Made by a program: the position numbers and the translations under genes. A model generated the notes under the pieces. That model had not been told where the DNA came from and did no database searches. It was given only the letters and a program-made list of their open reading frames with translations. Shown here in pieces: positions 23,890-36,000 of a stretch of 64,000 bases of DNA (positions are counted from its first letter, which is position 1; every line of letters starts with the position of its first letter). Source of the DNA: Apodemus sylvaticus (Eukaryota; Chordata; Mammalia; Rodentia; Muridae); the NCBI RefSeq assembly GCF_947179515.1, contig NC_067473.1, forward strand, positions 76,544,436 through 76,608,435, read 5' to 3'.

Positions 23890-24070
23890 TTTGGAAACTT
23901 ATTTTTATTCATGTGTATGTGTGTATGCCTGGTTGTCTGCGCGTGTATCGGGGTCTACAGGGGCTGGAAGAGGGCATCTAATAGAATTGGAGTTCACAAG
24001 TAGTTGCTGGGAACCGAACCCATGTCCTTCACAAGAGCGTCAGGTGCTCCTAACTGCTGAGCTATCTTTC
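23890..24070 (-). mobile_element. B3 SINE
   Basis: Antisense B3: ATGTGTGTATGCCTGG, AATTGGAGTTCACAAG and CTAACTGCTGAGCTATC. Confidence 0.75.
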
Positions 24071-24512
24071 TTGGACGTTTGTCTTTTTTTACCCCCCTGA
24101 GACAAACCACAGATTTAAATTCTCATGTGTTTGTATTAATTGCTGGTTTCCCAATCTTTGTATTGATTTTGTATTTTTGTAGGTTGTAAGGTTGTAACTT
24201 TGTTGCTAGGACCTGTCACCTGTGTGTAGAGAAGCATTGCTTAGGAGGCCTCAGTGTTGGAGGCCTTTCCCACACAGTGGCCACAGAGCTAACTCAGCAG
24301 CATGACTGGGGTTTCCCCTGCTGGGCAGTGAGTGCACTGTCAGGTACAGGGTAGACAGACAACACAGCTTCCTTCCTGTGAGCTTTCCGGAGTAAAGGCT
24401 TCTCAAGAGCTGCGTGTCAGGGTAAGGAGTTTGTTTTCATCTTGAGGGTTGTAAGTTTCTGAGGACAGCAAACCAGCACAGCTCTCAGATGCCTTGGAAA
24501 CAACCCCTTTTT

Positions 24513-24745
24513 CTTCCTTCCTTCCTTCCTTCCTTCCTTCCTTCCTTCCTTCCTTCCTTCCTTCCTTCCTTCCTTCCTTCCTTCCTTCCTTCCTTCCTTC
24601 CTTCCTTCCTTCCCTCCCTCCCTCCCTCCCTCCTCCCTCCCTCCCTCCCTCCCTCCTCCCTCCCTCCCCCCCCTCCCTCCCTCCCTTTTTCCCTCCCTCC
24701 CTCCCTCCTTCCCTCCCTTCCTTTCTCTCCCCCCCCCCCTCGTTA
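24513..24745. repeat. Long polypyrimidine tract (TTCC)n/(CCCT)n
   Basis: About 230 bp of nearly pure pyrimidine: roughly 25 TTCC units, then CCCT units, then C-runs. It adjoins the tail side of an antisense B1, so it probably grew from that element's A-tail. Confidence 0.95.
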
Positions 24746-24883
24746 TTTCTTTTTGTTTCTTGAGACAGAGGTTTTCTGTATAGCCCTGGCTGTCCTGAAA
24801 CTTGCTTTGTAGACCAGGCTGACTTCTAACTCAGAGATCCACCTGCCTCTGCCTCCCAAGTGCCGGGATTAAAGGTGTACTAC
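24746..24883 (-). mobile_element. B1 SINE between two expanded repeats
   Basis: Antisense B1 from TTGAGACAGAGGTTTTCTG to GCCGGGATTAAAGG. Its head side is replaced by a CCA repeat. Confidence 0.88.
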
Positions 24884-24944
24884 ACCACCACCACTACCAC
24901 CACCACCACCACCACCACCACCACCACCACCACCACCACCACCA
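24884..24944. repeat. (CCA)n microsatellite
   Basis: About 20 CCA units at the head side of the B1. It probably arose from the CACCAC motif of the B1 head. Confidence 0.95.
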
Positions 24945-25189
24945 GCTGAGTGACTTCAGTATTAAGGAGGCAGTGTTGTTGAGGGCCAGGGTGGTGTGTA
25001 CTGGAGGAGGTGCTGTCAAGGAAACATGGTAAGACAGAGCAGGGAATACTAGAAAGGTCTATTGGGGCCCCTCTGTTGACAGATGTGGGTATCTGCTCTT
25101 GGGACCTGGCCCCACATCCACAGGGGAGATATGGACAAGGTGGACAAGGGTTTGTTGGATGATTTTCATTCATAATCTTCCTCCCGCCT

Positions 25190-25345
25190 CCTCCTTCGCT
25201 CCCCACTAGGGGATCTGCCTGTTTCCGCCTCCCCAGAGCTGGCATTGCAAATGCATGCCACCATACCTGGCTTTTTAATGGGTGCTAGGGATCAAACTGA
25301 GTGCCTCTATAACAAGCGCTTTTCTGACTAAGCTATCACCCATAA
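25190..25345 (-). mobile_element. B4-type SINE
   Basis: B1-like AGGGGATCTGCCTGTTTCCG and CCACCATACCTGGC are joined to ID-like AGGGATCAAACTGAGTGCC, the composition of a B4. Confidence 0.55.
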
Positions 25346-25751
25346 TTCTCTTAATCAGCCAATAAAAGAGATTAAAAACTTGTTTCCTTAATAATAAAAC
25401 CCACCAGTTTCTCCCTGTGTCTTTGGAAGGCCCTTGCCACTCCACGGTTAGGGACGAATCCACCCAGCCTTCCCTGTGGTGAGTAAGAGCTGGGGCTGGG
25501 ATGAAGACCTCACCTTGACCCGTTGGTCTCTGCCGGGCTGGCGTGGAGCCAGAGCCAGGACTAGAGAGGGAAACGGACGGGCTTGAGTTGAAATGACACT
25601 TGTGGTCTTTCCTTCCTTTCGAGACTGGGCAAGTATAATTCCTCAGCTACATGCAGTGAGCATGTCAGGTCTCCCTCACAGGGTGGGAATACACATAAGC
25701 CTCGCAGTTAAAAAGCCTCACAGTTCTGTTCTGTTGGAGAGATGCGGTAGA

Positions 25752-25802
25752 ACGTGTGCGTGCGCATGCGTGCGTGCGCATGTGTATGTGTGTGTGTGTG
25801 TG
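25752..25802. repeat. Alternating purine-pyrimidine tract
   Basis: About 50 bp of alternating GT, GC and AT steps with several CG pairs (GTGCGTGCGCATGCGTGCG). Such tracts favour Z-DNA. It is followed at once by AT-rich sequence. Confidence 0.85.
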
Positions 25803-26439
25803 AGAATATAAATTATATAAGATATATATGAGATACTATAATAATCATTTGTAAATATATAGATCATTTGTTGAGATTCAGTTGCTGGTAGAAGGTGTAT
25901 AACCAGTATCCAGAATTCTTTAACTTGTGAACTGAAACTGCCATTGAACAATGCCCCCAAGCTGCACCCCTGCCCCCTCCCCCATTTAGCTTCTGTCTGT
26001 GACAACTGTAGACGTTCCCTGCATATCTGTGTTTTGGTGATGGTCCCTTTCCCCTTGACACAGTGACCTCTGGGTTCATCTGTGGGTGTGTCCCTCCAGT
26101 CTTGTCACACGGTTCCAGTCTTTCATGTCACCCATGCTGTAATTGTAATCCCACGAGCTGGGTCTGCTCTGCATTCTGTTCATGTCTGGGTCAGCACATG
26201 GTCTCTTATTGTTGAGAGAGTGTTTGGACAGATGTAGAGTCCCCACATTCCTAGTTGTACCCTAGGTCATGGTTCTGATCACCCCCACATTGACGCCTTC
26301 TGTACTTACGTGCTGCGTTACTGCACACTCCATCAAACCAGAGAAATGCATCCTTAGACAGTTCTAGAGACCGGAAGTTCAAAGCTGAGGTCTTAGCAGG
26401 ATGCTGCTCCCTCTAGAAGCTTAGATCTCTTCCGTCTGG

Positions 26440-26545
26440 GTCTCACTCTGTAGCCCAGGCTAGCCTAGAACTCCTGACAATCCTAGTGCTTCAGCTTCCT
26501 GAGTACTGGGGCTCCAGGCATGAGCCACCACACCTGGCCCTCTTC
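26440..26545 (-). mobile_element. B1 SINE, old
   Basis: TGGGTCTCACTCTGTAGCCC, GGCTAGCCTAGAACTCC and GGCATGAGCCACCACACC; antisense and diverged. Confidence 0.6.
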
Positions 26546-27011
26546 TTTCTCCTATGAGGATACTCGTCACTAGCTATGGTGGCAGACACTTTTAAATCCA
26601 GGACTTAGATAATAGAGGTAGGAGGGCCAGAACCACCTAAAAGGTGAATTCAAGGACCACATGGGATATATGACACCGTATCCCCCATTGTCATTAGATT
26701 TAGGATGCCTTGAGTAGGCTAGAATGACTATCTGTGTACTCTTAACTGCAGTTCCAAATAGCGCCACATTCATAGGCCTGGCAGCTGGGGTAGGAATGCC
26801 CTTTAGGCAGCCACACTTCCACTCCGTCCTCTGAGGTCTGTCCGCCTTGACCACACATCACTCTTTTAAATCACATGTTCTTTTTACAGGGCTGGAGGGA
26901 GGGACCCGGAAGCTGTGAACGAAAGATTCAGTTCCACGAATTGAAGAGTGGGGTACGGGGGACTCTACAGTGGAACTTTGATGTCACAAATATTGATACC
27001 TTATTTTTCAG

Positions 27012-27058
27012 GTTGATTGTGTCCTGTGCTGAAGATGTTCCCAGAACAGCAGAAAGAG
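27012..27058 (+). CDS. Snx10: Snx10 exon with the start codon (coding part 27035-27058)
   Basis: An acceptor (TTTTTCAG, ending at 27011) precedes 23 nt of 5' UTR, then ATG at 27035. Eight codons (MFPEQQKE) follow, and the donor GTAAG begins at 27059. The exon ends in phase 0. It is only 47 nt long, so it may depend on strong definition signals. An alternative upstream acceptor at 26889 could extend it at the 5' end without changing the protein. Confidence 0.93.
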
Positions 27059-30000
27059 GTAAGATGCTACCCATTCGTTTATGGAAAATCTGGGCTGAAA
27101 ATAATAACCCACGAACATTGGCCCATCACAGACTAGTCTGAGAAGTTACTAGAAACAGGTGACATCTGAGGAGAGGGCTGAAAGAAGAACAGACACTCCC
27201 TGTCCCCTGTAGACATCCCATGCTGTTTCCTTTCTGGTTCTGTGACTAAGCTCTAGCACCCTCTGCCCCCCTCTCATCCGTCTAAAGCACTGGCCCCAGA
27301 CCCAGAGTCCGCCCAGGTTCTGCCCAGCGCCCTCTGCCTGAGCATCTCTTCCACGCTGCTTGCTTGGTCTTCTGCTCGATTGTCTCATCCCTGGATATTC
27401 TCAGCTTGAGTAGGGACCCAGGAAAGTGTCAGCTGGCCGGTACTTTCAGTCTGACCTGTTTGTTGCTTTTTAGAGTTCTGTTTTGTTGTTGTTTTGTGTT
27501 TGTTTGTTTCCCATACACCTCAACAAGACTCTCTTTTCTTGATTGCATTCTGGACTTACAGGCTCCAAAGCCAGTTTCCTGGGCTTCCATCTGGGGTAGG
27601 GCTAATTTAGCTGTCCTTCACTACCCACAAGGCACTGGTTCTAGGAAACCACCCACCAAAGTCTCAGGTGATCAAGCCCTTTGTATAATATCCGTGTAGT
27701 GTTTGCATCTAGCCTGCCCAGTCCTTCCAGGTATTTACATATTTCTTCAGCCTCTAAGGTGGGATACCAGGCTGACTTTGAACTCATTGTGCGGCCAACA
27801 TAGGCCTTAAATCTCTGATCTTTCTGCTTCTACCTTCCCAGGGATAGGATTACAAGGGTTGCCTCTATATCCAGCTTCTCAGATACTTTAAACCATCTCT
27901 GGAAGACTTATAATCCTAAGTGCAATGTAATTGCTGAGGTAATAGCTATCTCGTTTAGGGCAGAATGACCAGGAAAAAGTTTATATATCTGGGAGAGATA
28001 CACTGTGTAGCTCAAGATGGCCCTCACCTAGGTGTGAACCACCATGTCCAGCTTCTTTCCAGTTGTGTATGTGTGCACTGGTGCTTGTGTGTGGAGGCGG
28101 GGGTGGGGGTGGGTTGGGGGTGGGTTGGGGGGTGGGGGTGTCCCACCATGGGTGATGTTCCTCAGATGGCTGTCCAACTTACGTGTTGAGAATCAGTCAC
28201 TCACTGGCATCTGGGGCCTTTCAGTTAGGTTAGATTGGCTGGCCATTGAGCCCTGGCAATCCTCCTGTCTCCACCTCTCCAGTCTGCGATTACAGATGCA
28301 TGCCACCATGACCTGCTTTTTATATGGATTCTGAGGATCAAACTCAGGACCTTATGCTTGCGTGGCAAATACTCTATAGACTGTTGTTTTTGACATGTTT
28401 TGAGCATCTTTTAGTTGCTGTGATAAAGTACCCTGACAAAAGCAACCTTCAGGAGAAATGGCTTATTCTGGTTCACAGTTCATGATGCAGTTATTATGGT
28501 AGGGGAGCCATGGTGGCAGGAGGTGGAGATAGCTACAGCTGATCATGCTGTGTCCACAGTCAGGAAGCAGAGCACTATGAGTTCTCATGATCAACTTTGT
28601 TCCTTTTATGAAGTCCGGGACGCAAGCATAGGGAATGGTGACACCCATGATTAGGGTGAGACCTCCCACCTCAGTTAACCGAGGCAAGATAATCCCTTGT
28701 AGGCATGCCTGGAGGGATTTTCATCTCCTTGATTACTCCAAGAATACCCTGTATTGTTCGGGTGATTCCAGATCCTGTCAAGCTGATAATCAATATTAAC
28801 CATCACACCAACTATATAAAGATAACCTATCAGTGATCTTGAAAATGTCATCTCTGATGAAATAACTTCATAACAATCTCATATCATTAATGAATTTAAA
28901 AATGGCAATTTCTTCAGTTGGAAAGGGAAAAACATACTGTAAATAGATGATGTGCAAATAGATGTGCAACATTCAAAGATTTTTCTTTTGGTTTTTGTTT
29001 GTTTGTTTGTTTGTTTTCGAGACAGGGTTTCTCTGTGTAGCCCTGGCTGTCCTGGAACTCACTCTGTAGATCAGTCTGGCCTCGAACTCAGAAATCCGCC
29101 CGCCTCTGCCTCCCAAGTGCTAGGATTAAAGACGTGCGCCACCACCGCCCGGCTTATACGCGTTTGAAGATTTAGCTTAGCTTCTATCAGGAAGAATAAA
29201 TATAGAGAGGTGAGATCCTAGTGTGCTGTAGTATAACATCTGGCTGCTTATCAGCTGTTTGTCCATCCTCCTTGTGGACCCACAATGCTAAGCTGTAGCC
29301 TTTTGAGCATAGCCAGAATTCCTGCACTTTGGCCTTTAGGGACCTGCAAGCTCAGTGTCTTTCCCAGACTTCCTTCTTCTCCCCAGTGCCGGGGCACTGC
29401 TTGCTGTCTGTTTCTGAGCTTATTTTGGAACCTTGAAAGCTCCGTGCAGTCTTGGCCCTGGGCTGTTTCTAGTAGTGCCCCCTTGCCCAACCTCAGCTTC
29501 CATACATTGTTGAAGGCCTCTGTTCCTTCAGGCCTCAGTTGGGTATCACAAAGAAACTTCCAACAACCTTATCTTTAAAAAGGTATTTTTGTTGGGCAGT
29601 GGTGGCACACATCTTTAATCCCAGCACTTGGGGGGGCAGAGGCAGGCAGATCTGAGTTCGAGGCCAGCCTGGGCTACAGAGTGAGTTCCAGGAAGGCCAG
29701 AGTTACACACATACATGTACAAGAGGTGTTTTCATCTCCTTGATTACTCCAAGAGTACCCTGTATTCAAGGCCAGCTAGAGTTATTGAAGTCTGTAGAGC
29801 CTAGTGATTGATTATTGTTCAGTGTAATAATAGTCAGGATCCCCCCTAATCACACATGTAGGGGTCACATGCAGTATCGCTGTTGTCCTAGAACTTAGTC
29901 CAGTATTTGTACAAGCACTTCCAATTGATGCCCATAGATAGCAGTCATTCCCCATTAATCACGGGATTGGCACTCGGACTAAGACCTACCCACCGCCATC

Positions 30001-33000
30001 ATTGTTCAAGATACAGATGGCTAGGAGTGACATGCCAGTCATAGTTGGTGGTACCAGTCTTGAGGTTTGGTAATTTTTAAAAAAGATTTGGGAAATGTAG
30101 TCTCTCTTGTCAAGGCAGCTTTATTACCATAATAAATCTAGCAAGAGGAGAGAAGGGAGTGAGAGTCTCCCTTGTTAGTTAAACACGTTCCATTTGCGCA
30201 TTGGTTTGAATTCCCAGGAGAGCAGTATCTCCGCTGATGGATTGTCCCTATAAAAAGGCCTTGGCATTGGGCCATTGTAAAATTAAAATGAATTCAGACT
30301 CATTCATGCATGCAACTTTAATTTACAATTAAAATATTATGGTTACATATTTTAATAAGAATAATTAGACGGACCCTACTGAATCAACCCCTGTGTTTAA
30401 TGAGACAGAACCCAGATCCAAATGGAAAGGCAGGTGGGTGTGACAGGGCATGCGTTTCAGTCAGCATCTTTTGTGGAGTCAGGCATTTTTGCCCCTTTTA
30501 TATCCGAATGCCCGGGAGGGGCAGCATCATTTCTCTGCAGCACTGGGACCTTTGTCCCTTCTGTGGGAAGCTCGTTTTCCTCGAGATTCACATTTTCCTC
30601 GAGATTCACATCCTGCTCTTAACCGTCTTGGGCTGCTGATCCCCGAGGAAGGAGCCCTGTTTCTTCCTCAGCCGCTGTAACTGGAGCATCCCTCCTAGGG
30701 ATGAGACTTTATATATGTGTGTGTGTGTGTTCACGTGTGTGTATCCCTTCTTCCCGGGTCACGATAGCTGCATTCTCCCTTTAAAGCAGCAACCTATGGG
30801 TCATGTATCACGGGGGTCACGTATCACGGGGGTCACGTATCACGGGGGTCACGTATCAGATATCCTGTGTAGCAGAGATTTGCATTATGATTCATAACAG
30901 TAGCAAAATTGCAGTTATGAAGTAGCAACAAAAATAATTTTAGGGAGACCATAAGGTGAGGAACTGTATTAAAGGGTCGCAGCGTTAGGGAAATAGATAA
31001 CTACTGCTTTAGAGACTTATACCTTAAAGATAGAATTTCCTTCTTCAAAGAACATTTACTTTGTGTTGGGAAAGAACAGCGACTCTCAGGCAACCACCGG
31101 TTATTGACACTTGAATGAGTTCTTTGTTTTTATTCTTTTGGAGTTTTGAGACCCTGTGTGTGTAACCCTCACTGGTCTGGATTTACTATGTAGATCAAGT
31201 TAGCCTTGACCACGAGTTCAGGTTCATAGAGATGCACCTGCCTCTGCCCCCTGAGTGCTGGGATTAAAGGTTTGTGCCTGTCATGGGTGAGCTAGGCAGG
31301 GAGCACCCAGAATACGGCAAGCCTAAGTGTCCCAAGAGAGTTCCACACACCACCAGGTCCCCATCACTAACAGAGGACAGAGGGTGGCAGAGTTGCCAGG
31401 GACCTGTTGCCATTTTAGATGAAGAGCCCTGCTGAATGGATGAACAGTGTTAATAGGTTTAAGATACAGTTTGTTTCCAAGGGAAACATTTTGGACTCCC
31501 TTTAAGAAAGGGAGGTGGCTGGGCAGTGGTGGTGCATCCTTTAATCCCAGTACTTAGGAGGCAGAGGCAAGTGGATCTCTATGCATTTGAGGCCAGCCTG
31601 GACTACAGAGTAAGCTCCAAGATAGCCAGGGCTACACAGAGACCTTGGCTTGAACACTACTTCCCCATCCCACCCGCACCCCCAAAAAAAAGAAAAGAAG
31701 AGAGAGAAAGCTGTTTTTCTTTGTTTAGACATTTGAGGTAAGGTCTCACGATGTAGGCCAGGCTGGCCCTGCCACTCCTTATTTAGCCAGGGGAGGCCTC
31801 AGGCATGTGGCGATCCTCTTACCTGGGCCTCTCAAGTGCTGGGATTACAGGTATACACATGATATCCGGTTTTGGTATTTTTTTGTTTGTGCTTTTGTGG
31901 TGCCAGGACCAGCAAACACGTAGCATCCATTCTACCACTGAACTGTCCCCCAGCCTGGAAACACAGGGATGCAGCTTTCGATATCGGGTACTGACTGGAA
32001 GCTGGCTAGGGTTTAACCGAAAGGCTGTCACTTAAAAAATAGAGACCAGTGTCTCATGTCTTGTGACCCTTTAAACACTCTGTTAAACCTAAATTCTACC
32101 GTTTTTTTTTTTTTTTTTCTCTTCCTTTCATGTCCACACCTCTTCTTATTCTCAGCTGCTGGAATTCTACCCAGTTACTGAGTTTTCCTACTGAAAAAAT
32201 GGAACCCTTTCTATGGCTGGAGAGATGGCTCAGCCTTTAAGAGTACTTGCTGTTCTTTCCAAGGAATATTCTCAAAGATTAAGCTTTGATTCTCAGTACC
32301 GACTGTGAGTGTGGCAGCTCACAACTGTCTGTAACTCCAGTCCAAGGAGATCCAGTGCCCTCTTCTGGACTTTTTCCTGCACCAATCATGTATGAGGTAC
32401 ACAGACATACATTCTAGCAAAGCACCCGTAAGCCTAAATATAAATAAAGAAAAATTAAAAGTAATAGTACAGTTTCAGTAATAAAATCAAAGCAGCCTGG
32501 AAAGCCAGGGAGCACTGCTATCATTCTGAGCCCGTTTGTGTGACAGTCACCAGGGAGCTTTGTTTCATTCTGCCCGAGTCTCAACAACGGATTTTATTTT
32601 CATCTCCCAGATTTGAAAAGATTTGTTCACTACAGAACATACGTTCTAAGGAAAAGATAGATGCTTGAGCTATTCCTTCCCAGCCCTTTCTTGTACTTAA
32701 TGTGTATGCAGTTTTAGGAAATGGAGACGATAAAGGATTTATAGTTTAATATCCCTCTCTTTCATGTTAGCATTCTAATGCATTTTAAATATTAGAACTA
32801 CTTTGCCAGCTACAACTAAATTAGAAGTGACTGGAAAAAATTAGCATATGTTTATCTTCACATTTATTAGCAGACAAGAAACAGGAAGCTTATGATGGAA
32901 AAATCAGCCAGTCACAGTCTCAGCCAGGTGACCAACGTGAAACAGTGGTGAAGACTCCCAGGGACAGCAGGTGCCTTTGACGTGCTGAAAGGTGGGGCTT

Positions 33001-36000
33001 CATCGCCCCTTTCCCTTCCAAACACGGAGAACCCCACTCTAGACCTGAGACAAACATTAGATAGACCCCGACTGAGGAACAGCTACAAAAGACGCAGCAA
33101 GTTCTCAGAATCATCTAGGTCACCCAAACCAAGGGAGGCCCGTGAGAGTGCCACAGGCCAAAGGGAACCCAAAGAGACACGATGACCAAACCTTTGTCAT
33201 CCTGGGTGGGAGGGGCAGCTGCAGAAGAGCTGATGTTTACTGATAACAGCAGATGATCCCACTGGGTGGGAACACGGTGGCATCATTGCTGCCAAAGGAA
33301 CCTCTAGAGTCCAGGATTTGGACAGGAGGCAAATCCGAGCTGTAAACTCAGCCCAGTCTTGCTGGTCCTCTGACTTTTGGGCTGGCTACTTAAGCTTCTT
33401 TTATCTGTAGGACTGGGGCAGTGTTGCCCAGCTGTTAGGGAAGAAGAGGCTAAGCAGACAGATAAGCTTGGAGCTGGGTCAGGGGTCAGGGAGAAACAGG
33501 GGCCGTGGAAATCAAAGAGCACACAGTGATTGGGTTCTCACAGACCTCATGGCCTGCTTTCTCACAGAGTGCAGTAAGAATCAGTTACTTTAAATTTTTA
33601 ATTCTATTCCTCCTGCATTTCCTTTCATAGCAGATGTAGTCATTAGGCCCAAGAAGTCATTAAAGTGTTTAATAAGGTTATTAAATTGACTAACAGCACC
33701 TTTGGAAGCCATTTCCATAGGAAATCCATATGATTCCAGGTATGGGACATGGGGCTGTCCTCTGTGGCGGACAGCCTGTCAGCATCCCCGTGAAGGATGG
33801 TAGGCAGGTCGTGAGGGATGCGTCTAATTAAAGAGATTATAGGTGAACCTCGGCTGTCTGGGCATGCTGTTCATAGCTGGAAGTGTGTTGAAAGTTCACT
33901 AATTCCTACTAATTGCAGGGTGGGGGAGGAGAGGTCCATCCAGATTACAGAATATTTTAAAATAAATGCACTTTTATTACATTCAAGTACATATTTTAAC
34001 TCCAACTAGGCCAACAAATTGTTGCCTTGCACAAGTCTTAGGGGACAAAGTTACTGAGAGTATCAGAGTGATTTTCAATTATTTCTATGTAAATAGGCAT
34101 TTCTGAAGTTCTTTAGGATGTTTGAAGACGGTTTGTTCACATAGATCTTAAGCATTGCACCGGTTGAGGCCTATGGTTAATTGGCACACCCTTGGAGGAT
34201 GGGATGGGTAAATTAAGATAAACTTGAGGCCATCTAGGAGATAACTTAATTCAATGATAAGTGGTGTCCAAGAGGCCAGGTGGAAGAGGTTTTTATTTCA
34301 GCTCAAGTTTAATTTAGTTTTCCCCATGAAGGCAATCTGCTCATTTGTGCAGGCATCCACTGACTGGTCGACTGATGTCGGTAGAGGCACGGACGTGTCA
34401 GGCCTTCTTGTCTGGAAAGCCAGCCCGAGTTGCTTATGGTAGGATTCAGGAGAGGAGGCCCACTGGTTAGTGCCGTGCGCCATTGAGAGCCAGGGAGCAA
34501 GAGATTCTCCTAGGACAGTCAAATCACACCAGGAGAGATCTGAGAGTGCTGACTGAGTCGCATGTGGAAAATGATCGGATTAGGGAACAAAAAGCAACAA
34601 AAGGTTAGGGTAGGAGGCAGAGGAAGAAAGGGAAAATGGCTGGCTTTAATCATCTAGGCAGGAAGGCCAGCATTCAGCGTTCAAGGGCGGGAACAGACCT
34701 GTGCCCTGCTGCAGTCCCAGAGCCCTCTGCCCAACCTCTGGCGGCTGCAATGGAGTCTGCTCTCCCCAGCAAAGGTCACCACTCTTGGACTGCTGGAGGG
34801 TGGAGCCTTGTGTGGTCCTTTAGCTCTCTGTCCTAGGAGGCCCTGTTCTCTGCAGGGGGTTGGGACTGGGGGTTGGGACTGGGGGTCAGGTGGCGGTGCT
34901 GAGGGGCACTGTTGCCTTAGGGAGGATTTCAGTACACAGGAAGAGAGTGTGACAGAGTGAACCAGTCTATGGCTGGAGCCACAAGTCAGAGAAATCTGGG
35001 CTTGGGAACTGAGGTGTGTTGGGGGAGCCTGAGCTAGGACTGAGAGTTCAAAGCTAGTTTGGGTTACATGGTGACCAGGAAGGAAGGAAGGAAGGAAAGG
35101 AAGGAAGGAAGGAAGGAAGGAAGGAAGGAAGGAAGGAAGGAAGGAAGGAAGGAAGTAGGGAGGAATGGAGGAAAAGAGGGAGGGAGGAAAGGAGGAAAAG
35201 AGGGAAGGAGGGAGGGAGGGAAGAAGGGAAAGAGGGAAGGGCCGGCCAGTGTGATCATGGTGATTTGAGGCAAGGTCTCACTGTGTAGCCCTGGCTGGCC
35301 TGGTACTCACTATGAGGTGATTCTGCTCCTGAGTGCTGGAATTATGGTTGTGCACCAATAGGCTCAGGCTCAGATTGAAATTTTTAATTTCTTCCCCCCC
35401 CCATCTTTTTCTTTTCTTTATACTGAAACTGGATTTTCTCCTTCATTAACAAGGCCTAGATTAGATTTTCTTTTCTTTCCCCCTCCCTTAACCACTCCCC
35501 TCTCCTCCCTCTCCCCTTCTTTTTTTCTGAGTCAGAGCTTCTCTATGTAGCCCTGGCTGTCCTAGAATGTGATTGCCCATAAACCAGGCTGACCTTGAGT
35601 TCAGACATCCTCCTGCCTCTGCCTCCCATTTGCTGGGATTAAAGACGAGGGCCACCATGTCTGGCTAGCTTTTCTTTTTTCTTGATGCTGGCGCTCTGAG
35701 TTGCTAAACTTCTCCCTTGACGTGATTTGCTTTGTGTTTGCTTAGCTGTAGTGGGACATTTCCAGATGTTTTCAGTGATGTTTTGTTATTTCATCTGCTT
35801 AACAGCTGAAATAGGGGCGGTCTTCCCATTTTCTGGAGGCAGAAAGTGAGGCTTGGTGAACTCATCATGGGTGAAGTGGGCAAGGAGCTTGGATTTATTT
35901 GTAGTTTTGTGACTAGAAATTCTGTCCAAGTTGAAATGCCAGCACTGGGGAAGAGCAAAGAATTACGGTGAGAAAAGCATGCATGTGCTGACGTCAGAGC

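Larger units (their letters stand above)
1..27011 (+). other. Snx10: Part of Snx10 intron 1
   Basis: Repeats listed separately occupy much of this stretch. Blocks where I recognise no gene or clear repeat include 345-830, 7740-8340, 8520-9190, 12180-13140, 14900-15300, 15330-15780, 18140-18600, 24080-24480, 25810-26430 and 26560-27011. All open frames here are short, lack splice or family support, and often run through SINEs. Confidence 0.6.

Noticed and set aside
24489..24812. Proline/serine-rich frames across the TTCC tract
   Set aside because: Pure artefact of a pyrimidine microsatellite.
26875..27141. 88-codon + frame overlapping the Snx10 start exon
   Set aside because: It reads the exon in a different frame from the true MFPEQQKE start and runs into the intron.
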